Made by a program: the position numbers and the translations under genes. Under the pieces are notes generated by a model. It did not search any database. It worked only from the letters and a program-made list of their open reading frames with translations, and was not told the DNA's origin. Positions 9,039 through 17,156 of a stretch of DNA of 64,000 nucleotides are shown here, one piece after another; the stretch's first letter is position 1; each line of letters opens with the position of its first letter. The DNA comes from Prevotella sp. (lineage in GTDB: Bacteria > Bacteroidota > Bacteroidia > Bacteroidales > Bacteroidaceae), in the NCBI GenBank assembly GCA_017417465.1, contig JAFPZD010000040.1:1-64000 (forward strand), read 5' to 3'.

Positions 9039-11381
9039 ATGAACAAGATTGTAAGAAAAGAACAGTTCTCCGAAAAGGTGTTTCTCATTGAAATCGAGGC
9101 ACCGCTGATTGCCAACAGCCGCAAGGCTGGTAACTTTGTCATCGTACGCGTGGGTCAGAAGGGCGAGCGCATGCCACTGACCATCGCCGAGGCCGATCGC
9201 GAGCGTGGCACCATCACGCTGGTGGTGCAGAAGGTGGGCCTCAGCAGCACCAAGCTCTGCAACCTGAACGTTGGCGACTACGTGACCGACGTGGTGGGAC
9301 CTCTTGGCAACGCCACGCACATCGAGAATTTCGGTACCGTCGTTTGTGCCGGTGGTGGCGTGGGTGTGGCCCCCATGCTGCCCATTATCCAGGCACTGAA
9401 GGCTGCTGGCAACCGTGTACTGTCGGTGCTGGCTGGCCGTAACAAGGATCTGATTATATTAGAAGATAAGGTACGCGCGAGCAGCGACGAGGTCATCATT
9501 ATGACCGACGACGGCTCGTATGGCGAGAAGGGCGTGGTAACCGTCGGCATCGAGAAGTTCATCGAGCAGGAACACGTGGACAAGATCTTTGCCATTGGTC
9601 CTCCCATCATGATGAAGTTCTCGAACCTGACCGCCCAGAAGCACGGCATCCCGTGCGAGGTGTCGCTCAACACCATCATGGTCGACGGTACGGGCATGTG
9701 TGGTGCCTGCCGACTGACCATTGGCGGCAAGACGAAGTTTGTCTGCATCGACGGCCCAGAGTTCGACGGTGCCCTCGTCGACTGGGACGAGATGTTCAAG
9801 CGCATGGGCACATTCAAGAAAGCCGAACAGGAGGAGATGGAGCACTTTGAGGAGCACGTCGCTCCCCTTTCGTCACCCAAGGGGGACACGACAGCCCCTG
9901 CGGATAAAACGATAGAAGCCCCCTCGGGGGCCGTAGAGGGGACTTCCGACTGGCGTGCCGACCTTCGTAAGTCCATGAAGCCCAAGGAGCGACTGGCCAT
10001 CGAGCGCGTCGTCATGCCTGAGCTTGACCCTGTCTATCGCGCCACCACCCGCACTGAGGAGGTGAACATCGGCCTGACAAAGGAGATGGCCATGCAGGAG
10101 GCCAAGCGCTGCCTCGACTGCGGCAAGCCGACATGTGTCGAGGGCTGCCCCGTCAACATCGACATCCCCACGTTCGTCAAGCATATTGAGTACGGCGACA
10201 TCCTCGGCGCTGCCAAGGTGCTGAAGCAGACTTCGTCCCTTCCTGCTGTCTGCGGTCGTGTATGCCCGCAGGAGAAGCAGTGCGAAAGCCGCTGTATCCA
10301 CCTGAAGATGAACTCCAAGCCTGTGGCCATCGGCTATCTGGAGCGTTTCGCAGCCGACTACGAGCGCGAGAGTGGCCAGATATCACTGCCCGACATTGCA
10401 CCCTCTAACGGCATCAAGGTGGCCGTTGTGGGTAGTGGTCCTGCCGGTCTGAGCTTTGCTGGTGACATGGTGAAGATGGGCTACGACGTCTACGTCTTCG
10501 AGGCCCTCCACGAGATTGGTGGTGTGCTGAAATACGGTATTCCTGAGTTCCGTCTGCCCAATAAGATTGTGGATGTAGAAATCGACAACCTCGCCAAGAT
10601 GGGTGTACACTTCCAGACCGACGTCATCGTTGGAAAGACCATCACCGTCGACGACCTAGAGCGTCAGGGCTTCAAGGGCATCTTCGTCGGCAGTGGCGCT
10701 GGCCTGCCCAACTTCATGAACATTCCTGGCGAGAACCTCATCAACGTCATGTCGTCGAACGAATACCTGACGCGCGTCAACCTTATGGATGCGGCCAACC
10801 CCGTCAGCGACACGCCCATCAACCTGGGTAAGCACGTGCTCGTAGTCGGCGGCGGCAACACCGCCATGGACTCCTGCCGCACGGCCAAGCGCCTGGGTGC
10901 CGAGGTCACACTCGTCTACCGTCGCTCCGAGCAGGAGATGCCTGCACGTCTCGAAGAGGTGAAGCACGCCAAAGAGGAGGGCATCAACTTCCTGACGCTC
11001 CACAACCCCATCGCCTACAAGGGCGACGAGCAGGGAGCCGTCAGTCAGGCCATCCTGCAGGTCATGGAGCTTGGCGAACCCGACGAAAGCGGGCGTCGCA
11101 GCCCCGTACCCGTAGAGGGCAAGATGGTGACGCTCGATGTCGACCAGGTGGTGGTGGCAGTTGGCGTCAGTCCCAACCCACTGGTGCCCAAGAGCATCGA
11201 GGGTCTGGAGCTGGGTCGCAAGAACACCATTGTCGTCAACGAGGGCATGCAGTCGAACAAGCCCGGCATCTTCGCCGGTGGCGACATTGTTCGCGGCGGT
11301 GCCACCGTCATCCTCGCCATGGGCGACGGCCGGCGTGCTGCCCAGAACATGCACGACTACCTGCAGGGCACAGCCCAATAG
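9039..11381 (+). CDS. Fused NfnA-NfnB-like flavoprotein (DHODB-like plus GltD-like)
   Basis: The 780-aa product joins two modules. Residues 1-270 resemble the FAD/NAD-binding subunit of dihydroorotate dehydrogenase B (VVCAGGGVGVAPMLP for nucleotide binding; Cys 221, 224 and 236 of the [2Fe-2S] site). Residues 305-780 resemble the glutamate-synthase small-subunit family: CLDCGKPTCVEGC and CGRVCPQEKQCESRC for two [4Fe-4S] clusters, VAVVGSGPAGLSFA for FAD, VVGGGNTAMD for NADPH. Separate NfnA and NfnB subunits form the electron-bifurcating NADH-dependent ferredoxin:NADP oxidoreductase, so redox balancing between NADH, NADPH and ferredoxin is the likely role. A GltD-type role remains possible. The linker (about 276-302) has a different, Pro/Ser/Gly-rich composition and is encoded by repeat-like DNA. 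Confidence 0.88.
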   Translation: MNKIVRKEQFSEKVFLIEIEAPLIANSRKAGNFVIVRVGQKGERMPLTIAEADRERGTITLVVQKVGLSSTKLCNLNVGDYVTDVVGPLGNATHIENFGTVVCAGGGVGVAPMLPIIQALKAAGNRVLSVLAGRNKDLIILEDKVRASSDEVIIMTDDGSYGEKGVVTVGIEKFIEQEHVDKIFAIGPPIMMKFSNLTAQKHGIPCEVSLNTIMVDGTGMCGACRLTIGGKTKFVCIDGPEFDGALVDWDEMFKRMGTFKKAEQEEMEHFEEHVAPLSSPKGDTTAPADKTIEAPSGAVEGTSDWRADLRKSMKPKERLAIERVVMPELDPVYRATTRTEEVNIGLTKEMAMQEAKRCLDCGKPTCVEGCPVNIDIPTFVKHIEYGDILGAAKVLKQTSSLPAVCGRVCPQEKQCESRCIHLKMNSKPVAIGYLERFAADYERESGQISLPDIAPSNGIKVAVVGSGPAGLSFAGDMVKMGYDVYVFEALHEIGGVLKYGIPEFRLPNKIVDVEIDNLAKMGVHFQTDVIVGKTITVDDLERQGFKGIFVGSGAGLPNFMNIPGENLINVMSSNEYLTRVNLMDAANPVSDTPINLGKHVLVVGGGNTAMDSCRTAKRLGAEVTLVYRRSEQEMPARLEEVKHAKEEGINFLTLHNPIAYKGDEQGAVSQAILQVMELGEPDESGRRSPVPVEGKMVTLDVDQVVVAVGVSPNPLVPKSIEGLELGRKNTIVVNEGMQSNKPGIFAGGDIVRGGATVILAMGDGRRAAQNMHDYLQGTAQ
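9864..9945 (+). repeat. Repeat-like DNA encoding the Nfn fusion linker
   Basis: C- and G-run sequence (CCCCTTTCG ... CACCCAAGGGGG, then GCCCCCTCGGGGGC) lies inside the fusion gene. It resembles the intergenic CCCCTCC/GGAGGGG elements of this window and encodes a low-complexity linker. Confidence 0.55.
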
Positions 11382-11495
11382 TAAAATAGTGAAATAGTGA
11401 AATCGTCCAGTATGTTGCGATGCCATCGCAACAACGGCGAAACGCCTGCAGGGCGCAGCCCAATAGTAAAATAGTCAAATCGTCAAATCGTCAAA
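11360..11495 (+). repeat. Duplicated gene tail and simple repeats
   Basis: The last codons of the Nfn-like gene, its stop and the following AGTAAAATAGT spacer (about 11360-11395) recur almost exactly at about 11449-11480. Between them is a short segment containing GATGCCATCGCAACAACGG. This looks like a segmental duplication of the gene end. Confidence 0.7.
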
Positions 11496-11863
11496 TGAAC
11501 GGGCTTTACACCATCCTACTGCTCCTACTGAGCAACGTCTTCATGACGCTGGCGTGGTACGGGCACCTGAAACTGCAAGAGACGGGCACCAGTAGCAACT
11601 GGCCCCTCCTTGGCGTCATCATCTTCTCGTGGGCCATCGCCTTCTTCGAGTACTGCTGTCAGGTGCCCGCCAACAGGCTGGGCTTCATCGGCAACGGTGG
11701 ACCCTTCTCGCTGGTGCAGCTGAAGGTCGTTCAGGAGTGTATCTCGTTAGTGGTGTTCTGCGTCATTGCCAACATCATGTTCCAAGGCAACCACTTGCAC
11801 TGGAACCACATCCTCGCCTTCCTGCTCATTATCTGCGCCGTCTACCTCGTCTTTATGAAATAG
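11495..11863 (+). CDS. DUF486 (DMT-like) small membrane protein
   Basis: A 122-aa, four-helix membrane protein: helices near MNGLYTILLLLLSNVFMTLAW, a second at LLGVIIFSWAIAFFEYC, then VVQECISLVVFCVIANIM and HILAFLLIICAVYLVFM. The motif ECISLVVF followed by a final helix is characteristic of DUF486, small proteins related to the drug/metabolite transporter superfamily; function unknown. ATG 11495 is chosen because sequence upstream in the same frame is a duplicated tail of the previous gene. It is likely co-transcribed with the P-loop/CYTH gene. Confidence 0.85.
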   Translation: MNGLYTILLLLLSNVFMTLAWYGHLKLQETGTSSNWPLLGVIIFSWAIAFFEYCCQVPANRLGFIGNGGPFSLVQLKVVQECISLVVFCVIANIMFQGNHLHWNHILAFLLIICAVYLVFMK

Positions 11864-11888
11864 TAAATAGAGAATAGTGAATAGTGAA

Positions 11889-12986
11889 ATGAACGACATC
11901 AAGAAAATCGTACTCACCGGAGGCCCCTGCGCTGGCAAGACCACAGCGCTGGTGCGTGTCATCGAGCACTTCTCAAGCATCGGCTACAAAGTCTTCACCA
12001 TCCCCGAGGTGCCTACCCTCTTCACGCAAGCGGGTATGAACTACCTGACGAAGAACAAGGACTTCTTCTACGAAGGCGAGAAGGCCACGCTCGAAGTGCA
12101 GCTGGCACTCGAGGACAAGTTCACACGCATGGCACAGGCATGCAACACGCCCTGTATCATCGTCTGCGACCGTGGTGCCATGGACATCTCAGCCTATATG
12201 GAGCAGGAGACATGGGACAGCATCACACGCGCCGTGGGTACCTCGACGCCAGAGCTCCGCGAGCGCTACGATGCCGTGCTGCACCTCGTCTCGGCTGCCG
12301 ACGGCGCTGAGCAGTTCTACACCACGGCGAACAATGCCTCACGCAACGAGAGCAACGACAGCGAAGGCTTGCGCATCGCCCGTTCGTTAGACAAGAAGGT
12401 GATACACGCCTGGACAGGGCACCCCCACCTGCGCGTCATTAACAACCACGACGACTTCGACACGAAGATGCGACGCGTGCTCAAGGAGATCAGCAGCGTG
12501 CTGACACTGCCACAGCCCATCGAGGAGGAGCGCAAGTACATTGTCGAGATTACCGGCTCCATGCCCGACGACTGTATCGACAGCGAGATCACCCAGACCT
12601 ACCTGCAGAGCGATCCTGATGCCGAGATTCGGCTGCGCAAGCACAGCTGGGGCAAGAAGAACGTCTTCGTACACACCACCAAGAAGAAGACCACCCAGCA
12701 CGAGGAACTGGTGACCGAGCGACAGATCAACAACAGCCTCTACGAGATGATGCTCGGACTGGCCGACCCACAGCGCAACACCATCCGCAAGCGTCGACAG
12801 AGCTTCGTCTATCAGGGACAGTTCTTCGAGGTCGACACCTACCTCGACCAGCTGGAAGGCCTCGTCATCCTTGAGACCAAAGGCATCGCCGAGGGCGAGC
12901 CGGTGAAGTTCCCGCCCTCAGTCAAGGTGGTCCGCGAGATTACTGGCGACAAGGACTATTACAACTATAACTTAGCAAAGAAATAA
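11889..12986 (+). CDS. P-loop NTPase fused to a CYTH domain
   Basis: A 365-aa cytosolic protein. Residues 1-190 are a P-loop kinase/AAA-like domain: Walker A GGPCAGKTT at 11-19, and CDRGAMDIS further on. From about residue 200 it has a CYTH (triphosphate tunnel) domain beginning EEERKYIVEITG, with the alternating charged residues that bind triphosphate and metal (AEIRLRKHSWG, TIRKRRQSF, LVILETKG). CYTH enzymes hydrolyse inorganic triphosphate or make cyclic nucleotides; the substrate is unknown here. ATG 11889 is preferred to a GTG four codons earlier, because upstream sequence is the AATAGTGAA simple repeat. Confidence 0.83.
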   Translation: MNDIKKIVLTGGPCAGKTTALVRVIEHFSSIGYKVFTIPEVPTLFTQAGMNYLTKNKDFFYEGEKATLEVQLALEDKFTRMAQACNTPCIIVCDRGAMDISAYMEQETWDSITRAVGTSTPELRERYDAVLHLVSAADGAEQFYTTANNASRNESNDSEGLRIARSLDKKVIHAWTGHPHLRVINNHDDFDTKMRRVLKEISSVLTLPQPIEEERKYIVEITGSMPDDCIDSEITQTYLQSDPDAEIRLRKHSWGKKNVFVHTTKKKTTQHEELVTERQINNSLYEMMLGLADPQRNTIRKRRQSFVYQGQFFEVDTYLDQLEGLVILETKGIAEGEPVKFPPSVKVVREITGDKDYYNYNLAKK

Positions 12987-13014
12987 CAATCAAAACAATC
13001 TGTAGTATAACGAT

Positions 13015-14076
13015 ATGATTCTTGACAAGATTGAACAGCTTCTGAAGGAAGTAGAGACCTTGAGCGCAAAAAACGCCGAGGAAGTGGAACAGCTCAGGCT
13101 GAAGTACCTCAGCAAGAAAGGTGAGATCACCGAACTGATGAACGACTTCCGCAATGTGGCAGCAGAGCAGAAGAAAGAGGTGGGCATGAAGATCAACCAG
13201 CTGAAGCAGATGGCACAGGAGCGCATCAACCAGCTGCGCGAGGACTGCCAGACGCAGGAGACCGGCGACGAGGCCGTCGACCTGACGCGCACCCCCTACC
13301 CCATTGAGCTCGGCACACGCCACCCGCTGACCATTGTCACCAACGAGATTATCGACATCTTCTCACGCATGGGCTTCGTACTTGCCGACGGACCCGAGGT
13401 CGAAGACGACCTCCATGTGTTCACCAAGATGAACTTCGCGGCCGACCATCCCGCACGCGACATGCAGGACACCTTCTTCGTCAGCCAGCATCCTGGTGGC
13501 GACGTCACGAAGAACATCCTCCTGCGCTCGCACACCAGCTCCGTGCAGGCACGCATCATGGAGCAGATGCACACCGAGGACGGACATCTGACGGCGCCTA
13601 TTCGCGTCATCTGCCCAGGACGCGTCTATCGCAACGAGGCCATCACGGCCCGCGCCCACTGCTTCTTCCACCAGGTGGAAGGACTTTACATCGACCGCGA
13701 CGTGTCGTTCACCGACCTCAAGCAGGTGCTCCTCTCGTTCGCTAAGGAGATGTTCGGACCCGACACCAAGATACGCCTGCGCCCCAGCTACTTCCCCTTC
13801 ACTGAGCCTAGCGCCGAAATGGACATCTCGTGCTTCATCTGTGGCGGCGAGGGTTGCGGCTTCTGCAAGCACACCGGTTGGGTGGAGATTCTCGGCTGCG
13901 GCATGGTAGACCCCAACGTGCTGCGACAGTGCGGCATCGACCCAGACATCTACAGCGGCTATGCCTTCGGCATGGGCGTCGAGCGCATCACAAACCTGAA
14001 GTACCGCGTCAGTGACCTGCGCATGTTCTCTGAAAACGACACTCGGTTCCTACGCGAGTTCGAAGCAGCGAACTGA
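13015..14076 (+). CDS. pheS: Phenylalanyl-tRNA synthetase alpha subunit
   Basis: The 353-aa class II synthetase alpha chain charges tRNA-Phe together with PheT (not in the window). The N-terminal coiled coil (about 1-90) binds tRNA. Class II motifs are visible: RPSYFPFTEPSAEMD, CFFHQVEGLYID (motif 2 region) and GYAFGMGVERITNLKY (motif 3). Length is normal for Bacteroidales. It starts 28 nt after the P-loop/CYTH gene; no separate promoter is obvious. Confidence 0.97.
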   Translation: MILDKIEQLLKEVETLSAKNAEEVEQLRLKYLSKKGEITELMNDFRNVAAEQKKEVGMKINQLKQMAQERINQLREDCQTQETGDEAVDLTRTPYPIELGTRHPLTIVTNEIIDIFSRMGFVLADGPEVEDDLHVFTKMNFAADHPARDMQDTFFVSQHPGGDVTKNILLRSHTSSVQARIMEQMHTEDGHLTAPIRVICPGRVYRNEAITARAHCFFHQVEGLYIDRDVSFTDLKQVLLSFAKEMFGPDTKIRLRPSYFPFTEPSAEMDISCFICGGEGCGFCKHTGWVEILGCGMVDPNVLRQCGIDPDIYSGYAFGMGVERITNLKYRVSDLRMFSENDTRFLREFEAAN

Positions 14077-14148
14077 AGCATCGGTTTAACACGGTTGAAG
14101 ACGGTTTGAGTGAGCATCGGTTTGACACGGTTGAACACGGTTTGAGAA
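14077..14148 (+). repeat. 36-bp tandem repeat, two copies
   Basis: Two imperfect 36-bp copies starting AGCATCGGTTT at 14077 and 14113, immediately after the pheS stop. Each contains two related CGGTTGAA/CGGTTTGA steps. They fill the gap to the Nudix gene. Confidence 0.85.
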
Positions 14149-14174
14149 AGTGAAGAGTGAAAAGTGAATTCAAT

Positions 14175-14576
14175 ATGGAAAGGACGAGAGTAGTGGCAGC
14201 CGTCATCGTTGAGGAAGGCTGCACAGGCGAAGGAACAAAGTATCTGTGCATGCGACGCACGCGCAGCAGGTATCCCTACATCAGTGAGCGCTGGGAGTTC
14301 CCTGGCGGCAAGGTGGAGCAGGGCGAGAGCGACCATGAGGCATTGGTGCGCGAGATACGCGAGGAGATGGACTGGGACGTGTTCGTTGGACCAAAGCTTG
14401 GCACCGTCGACTACGACTACCCCGACTTTTCAGTCAGCGTCACCGCCTATCTCTGCAAACCCGGCAATGGCATGTTCAAGCTTCTTGACCACCTCGCCTA
14501 CCGCTGGCTGACACGCAACGAGCTCGACGACCTTGAATGGACAGCAGCCGATCGCGAGCTCCTTCAGTTCGTATAG
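14175..14576 (+). CDS. Nudix hydrolase, MutT-like
   Basis: The 133-aa protein carries a Nudix box (GGKVEQGESDHEALVREIRE, then EM) that coordinates Mg and hydrolyses nucleoside diphosphate derivatives. The final Gly of the consensus is Asp here. Features such as CMRRTRSRYP, a single compact domain and the ending TAADRELLQFV resemble 8-oxo-dGTP/CTP pyrophosphohydrolases of the MutT/NudG group, but substrate cannot be assigned. ATG 14175 is chosen over an in-frame GTG at 14157, which lies in GTGAAAAGTGAA simple repeat. Confidence 0.88.
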   Translation: MERTRVVAAVIVEEGCTGEGTKYLCMRRTRSRYPYISERWEFPGGKVEQGESDHEALVREIREEMDWDVFVGPKLGTVDYDYPDFSVSVTAYLCKPGNGMFKLLDHLAYRWLTRNELDDLEWTAADRELLQFV

Positions 14577-14617
14577 CTCTTTTCGAACACATTCTCCTAA
14601 CGTAATCACGCAACATC

Positions 14618-14652
14618 ATCCGCAAGAGTCTGTACAGCAGAATCTTGCGGAT
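14618..14652. terminator. Hairpin between convergent genes
   Basis: ATCCGCAAGA (14618-14627) pairs with TCTTGCGGAT (14643-14652) between the Nudix gene and the YihY/BrkB gene. A loose AT-rich stretch follows. It may serve both strands as terminator, but there is no strong T-run. Confidence 0.4.
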
Positions 14653-14740
14653 TATTCTTAAACCCAAATTGGTCATTAGAAACAATATCCGTAAGAAGCC
14701 TCCCTCGCCATAGGAATGGCTGGCTACGAAAAGCTGATGG

Positions 14741-16099
14741 TTACGACTTCGCAAGGTCCTCAAGCCTGACGGTGCGTGCGGTCTTCAGATAGTTGGTACG
14801 CATTTCAACTGCATCCACCCAAAGGGGCGAGAAGAGCTCATCCATTGGCAGATCAAGAAGCCAGCTGCCACGGGCTTCGAGGCGGTCGATCATCACGCCG
14901 AGGCTCAGGTTGTCGAGGCTCTCGGAAGGAATGTAGCGCGAGGTCTCGCCTTTCTCGTCAGACGACACCTCAATCACGAGGTGGGCTTCCACAAGCTGGT
15001 AGAGCAGGTCGTTGATGATGCGGATGGGGACACTCGTCTCCTTGCGCAGCTCGTCGGCGGTGGGTGCCTTCTGACCATCGGCAAAGCGGCGGCAGACGCG
15101 CGACATCAGCAGTGCCGCCAGCATCAGCCGATAGCGATGGCTGACGTCCGACGTGCGCACGTCGTAGTCATAATAGTCGAGATACTGGCTGGTATACGTC
15201 AGCTCAGCCCCAAACAGGCAGATGGTCCACGAGATCTGCACCCAGAGCATGAACAGCGGCAGGGCGGCGAACGACCCGTAGATGGCATTGTAGCCCGTCA
15301 TCCATATCTGCGAATGGATATAGAAGAACTGCAGCCACTGCATGGCGATACCCGCAAGGATGCCCGGGACGATGGCGTTGCGCACCTTCACATGGGTGTT
15401 CGGCACAAACACATACAGGCCGATGAAGAGCAGCGACATGAGGATGTAAGGCGACAGGTCGAGCAGTTTCCTCACGGCCGTGCCCACCAGCAGCACGTCA
15501 GGCAGACGGTCGGCCATTGTTGCCAGGAAGATGCTCAGTCCCGACGACACCACTACGAGGATGGGGAAGATGAAGAAGAGCGCCAGATAGTCGGTGAACA
15601 TGCGGAAGATGCTGCGCTCGTGCTTCACCTGCCATATCTTGTTGAACGTCTGCTCAATGATTCGCACCAGCATCAGCACCGTGTAAAGCATGAACAGCAG
15701 GCCCACACCAAGGAAGATGCCACTCTTGGTATGCACCAGATAGCTGTTGACGAAGCCCACGATGACGTCGGCAGCCTGTGGCTGCGAGGCAAAGACGTCG
15801 CGAAACCACATCTCAATATACTTGCTATAGCCGAAGCCACGGGCAATGGCAAAGAGCACTGCCACGATGGGCACGATGGCCAGCAGCGTGCTGTAGGTCA
15901 GGGCCGACGCATGCGTCATCACACGCTTAGTGGTAAAGAAGCGCACGGCCAGCGCCACCGTCTTCACGACAGCCAAGAGCATGCGCTTTATGGGCGACAA
16001 GCCCTCGGTGGGCATCTGCCAGATGTCCGACTCAAAGAACCGTATGATTTGCTTTATCCCCACTGTTGTTGTATTGTTTGCTCGCCCCTCACTCGGCAT
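14741..16099 (-). CDS. YihY/BrkB-family inner membrane protein
   Basis: About 452 aa from ATG 16099. A GTG at 16063 giving VGIKQIIRFFESDIW is an equally plausible start. The N-terminal 300 residues hold six hydrophobic segments of the YihY/virulence factor BrkB family (LTYSTLLAIVPIVAVLFAIA, YNAIYGSFAALPLFMLWVQI, then SWTICLFGAELTY). The family was once called RNase BN, but that activity belongs to another protein. The C-terminal about 130 residues are soluble and winged-helix-like (ELRKETSVPIRIINDLLYQL). The gene starts directly downstream of rnpB, so it is probably transcribed through it. Confidence 0.87.
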   Translation of the reverse strand: MPSEGRANNTTTVGIKQIIRFFESDIWQMPTEGLSPIKRMLLAVVKTVALAVRFFTTKRVMTHASALTYSTLLAIVPIVAVLFAIARGFGYSKYIEMWFRDVFASQPQAADVIVGFVNSYLVHTKSGIFLGVGLLFMLYTVLMLVRIIEQTFNKIWQVKHERSIFRMFTDYLALFFIFPILVVVSSGLSIFLATMADRLPDVLLVGTAVRKLLDLSPYILMSLLFIGLYVFVPNTHVKVRNAIVPGILAGIAMQWLQFFYIHSQIWMTGYNAIYGSFAALPLFMLWVQISWTICLFGAELTYTSQYLDYYDYDVRTSDVSHRYRLMLAALLMSRVCRRFADGQKAPTADELRKETSVPIRIINDLLYQLVEAHLVIEVSSDEKGETSRYIPSESLDNLSLGVMIDRLEARGSWLLDLPMDELFSPLWVDAVEMRTNYLKTARTVRLEDLAKS

Positions 16100-16127
16100 G
16101 AGGGACTGTGGTGAGACATCGAAAAAC

Positions 16128-16525
16128 GAAAGCACTGCCCCTATAAGCCGGGTTCTGTACCGGCACGGGGCCGGTGTCTGCCATTTATCTACTGCGCACG
16201 TCACCATGCGCCTCTAGCGTTCTACCCTCCATCGCATCCCCTTGCGGGGAACTCGGGCGGGCAACCCTCACATGTCGATGGTATACATGAACTTGCAGCC
16301 TCCAGCGGGAACAGCCCGTCGATCACCCGACGGCTGGTGGTCTCTTACACCACCTTCTCACCCTTGCCCTGTGGGGCGGTCATTCTCTTCTTCCCTTACC
16401 AGCTGTCACCAACTGCTTCTACTTTCAGAAGTGGAGCTCCCTGTGCTGCCCGGACTTTCCTCCCGCACAGCGCACAACGGTGAAGTCGAACGACGTGCCG
16501 GCGGCAGACCGGAGCAGTGCTTTCG
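16128..16525 (-). ncRNA. rnpB: RNase P RNA (bacterial type A)
   Basis: The catalytic RNA of tRNA 5' end maturation. On the minus strand the conserved 5' core reads GAGGAAAGTCCGGGC (complement at 16448-16462) and the 3' core ACAGAACCCGGCTTATAG (complement at 16141-16158). The outer P1 helix is formed by AAAGCACTGC at the 5' end and GCAGTGCTTT at the 3' end. Length is about 398 nt, usual for Bacteroidetes. The promoter is just upstream (-7 box at 16531-16538). A T-rich tail TTTCGTTTTTC follows P1. Confidence 0.96.
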
Positions 16526-16530
16526 GGCTG

Positions 16531-16538
16531 CAAAGTTA
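16531..16538 (-). promoter_or_regulatory. -7 box of rnpB
   Basis: TAACTTTG on the minus strand, about 6 nt before the RNA 5' end, preceded by a TTGTTTG about 20 nt further upstream as a -33 element. Confidence 0.85.
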
Positions 16539-16648
16539 CAACTTTTTTTTCAAACAACGGTGTAATTGACGAAAAATGTGGGGTTAGCCTCTCAACTTTC
16601 GGATGTTTGAGGAACGACCACAGTGGCGTTCATTGGTGGACATCTTTA

Positions 16649-16741
16649 CGTTTGGAAATGCGGCATTTACGAATGGAAATGCGGCATTTACGAGTGGAAA
16701 ACGCGGCATTTACGAATGGAAAATGCGGCATTTCTGTATGC
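16649..16741. repeat. GCGGCATTTACGAATGG tandem array
   Basis: Four copies of a roughly 22-bp unit with core CGGCATTTACGAATGGAAA. The core GGCATTTA is shared with the arrays at 34.8-35.06 kb and 60.84-61.01 kb. Flanking sequence from 16560 to 16649 and from 16742 to 16835 holds no gene. Confidence 0.85.
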
Positions 16742-16835
16742 AAATCCCATTATAACGAATTGGTCATTAGATTAGTTATTCAAGTTCCGCAAGCTATGGA
16801 AACTATGCGCAGCCAGCCCCGTAGGGGCGTGACAA

Positions 16836-17156
16836 TGGTAGCCAGCCATGAAATGGCTGGTATAAAGGGACGGTAGAAAAGCGTGCCTTTAGGTACGCGA
16901 CAGCATCCAATCCTTGTCGCGTACCTACGGCACGCTCCCTACCCCAGTTACCAGCCATTGAAATGGCTGGCCGCTCGGCGCTTGCGACGCTTCGCTTCGC
17001 GAAGAACCCTGTCTGATGCCTACGGCATCGGCTGCGCAGAACTTGCGGAACTTGAACAAGTTACCACGTTCGCTGCATAATAGTCAAAAAACAGCCTCCC
17101 CCACCCCTTTCTGATGGAGGGGTTGGGGGAGGTCAAATTATGCATGATGAAAACTG
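16836..17156. repeat. Nested inverted repeats downstream of fructokinase
   Basis: From 16841-16903 to 16913-16970 the sequence is a nearly perfect inverted repeat in two nested layers. The outer layer is CCAGCCATGAAATGGCTGG; the inner is GCGTGCCTTTAGGTACGCGAC against its complement. Then 17094-17132 holds a CCTCCCCCACCCC / GGGGTTGGGGGAGG hairpin. No gene is seen in 16560-17156. The last hairpin may terminate the fructan operon. Confidence 0.8.

Noticed and set aside
14981..16114. 377-aa plus-strand ORF opposite the YihY/BrkB gene
   Set aside because: His/Gln/Arg-rich composition is typical of an antisense shadow; the minus-strand frame has clear membrane helices.
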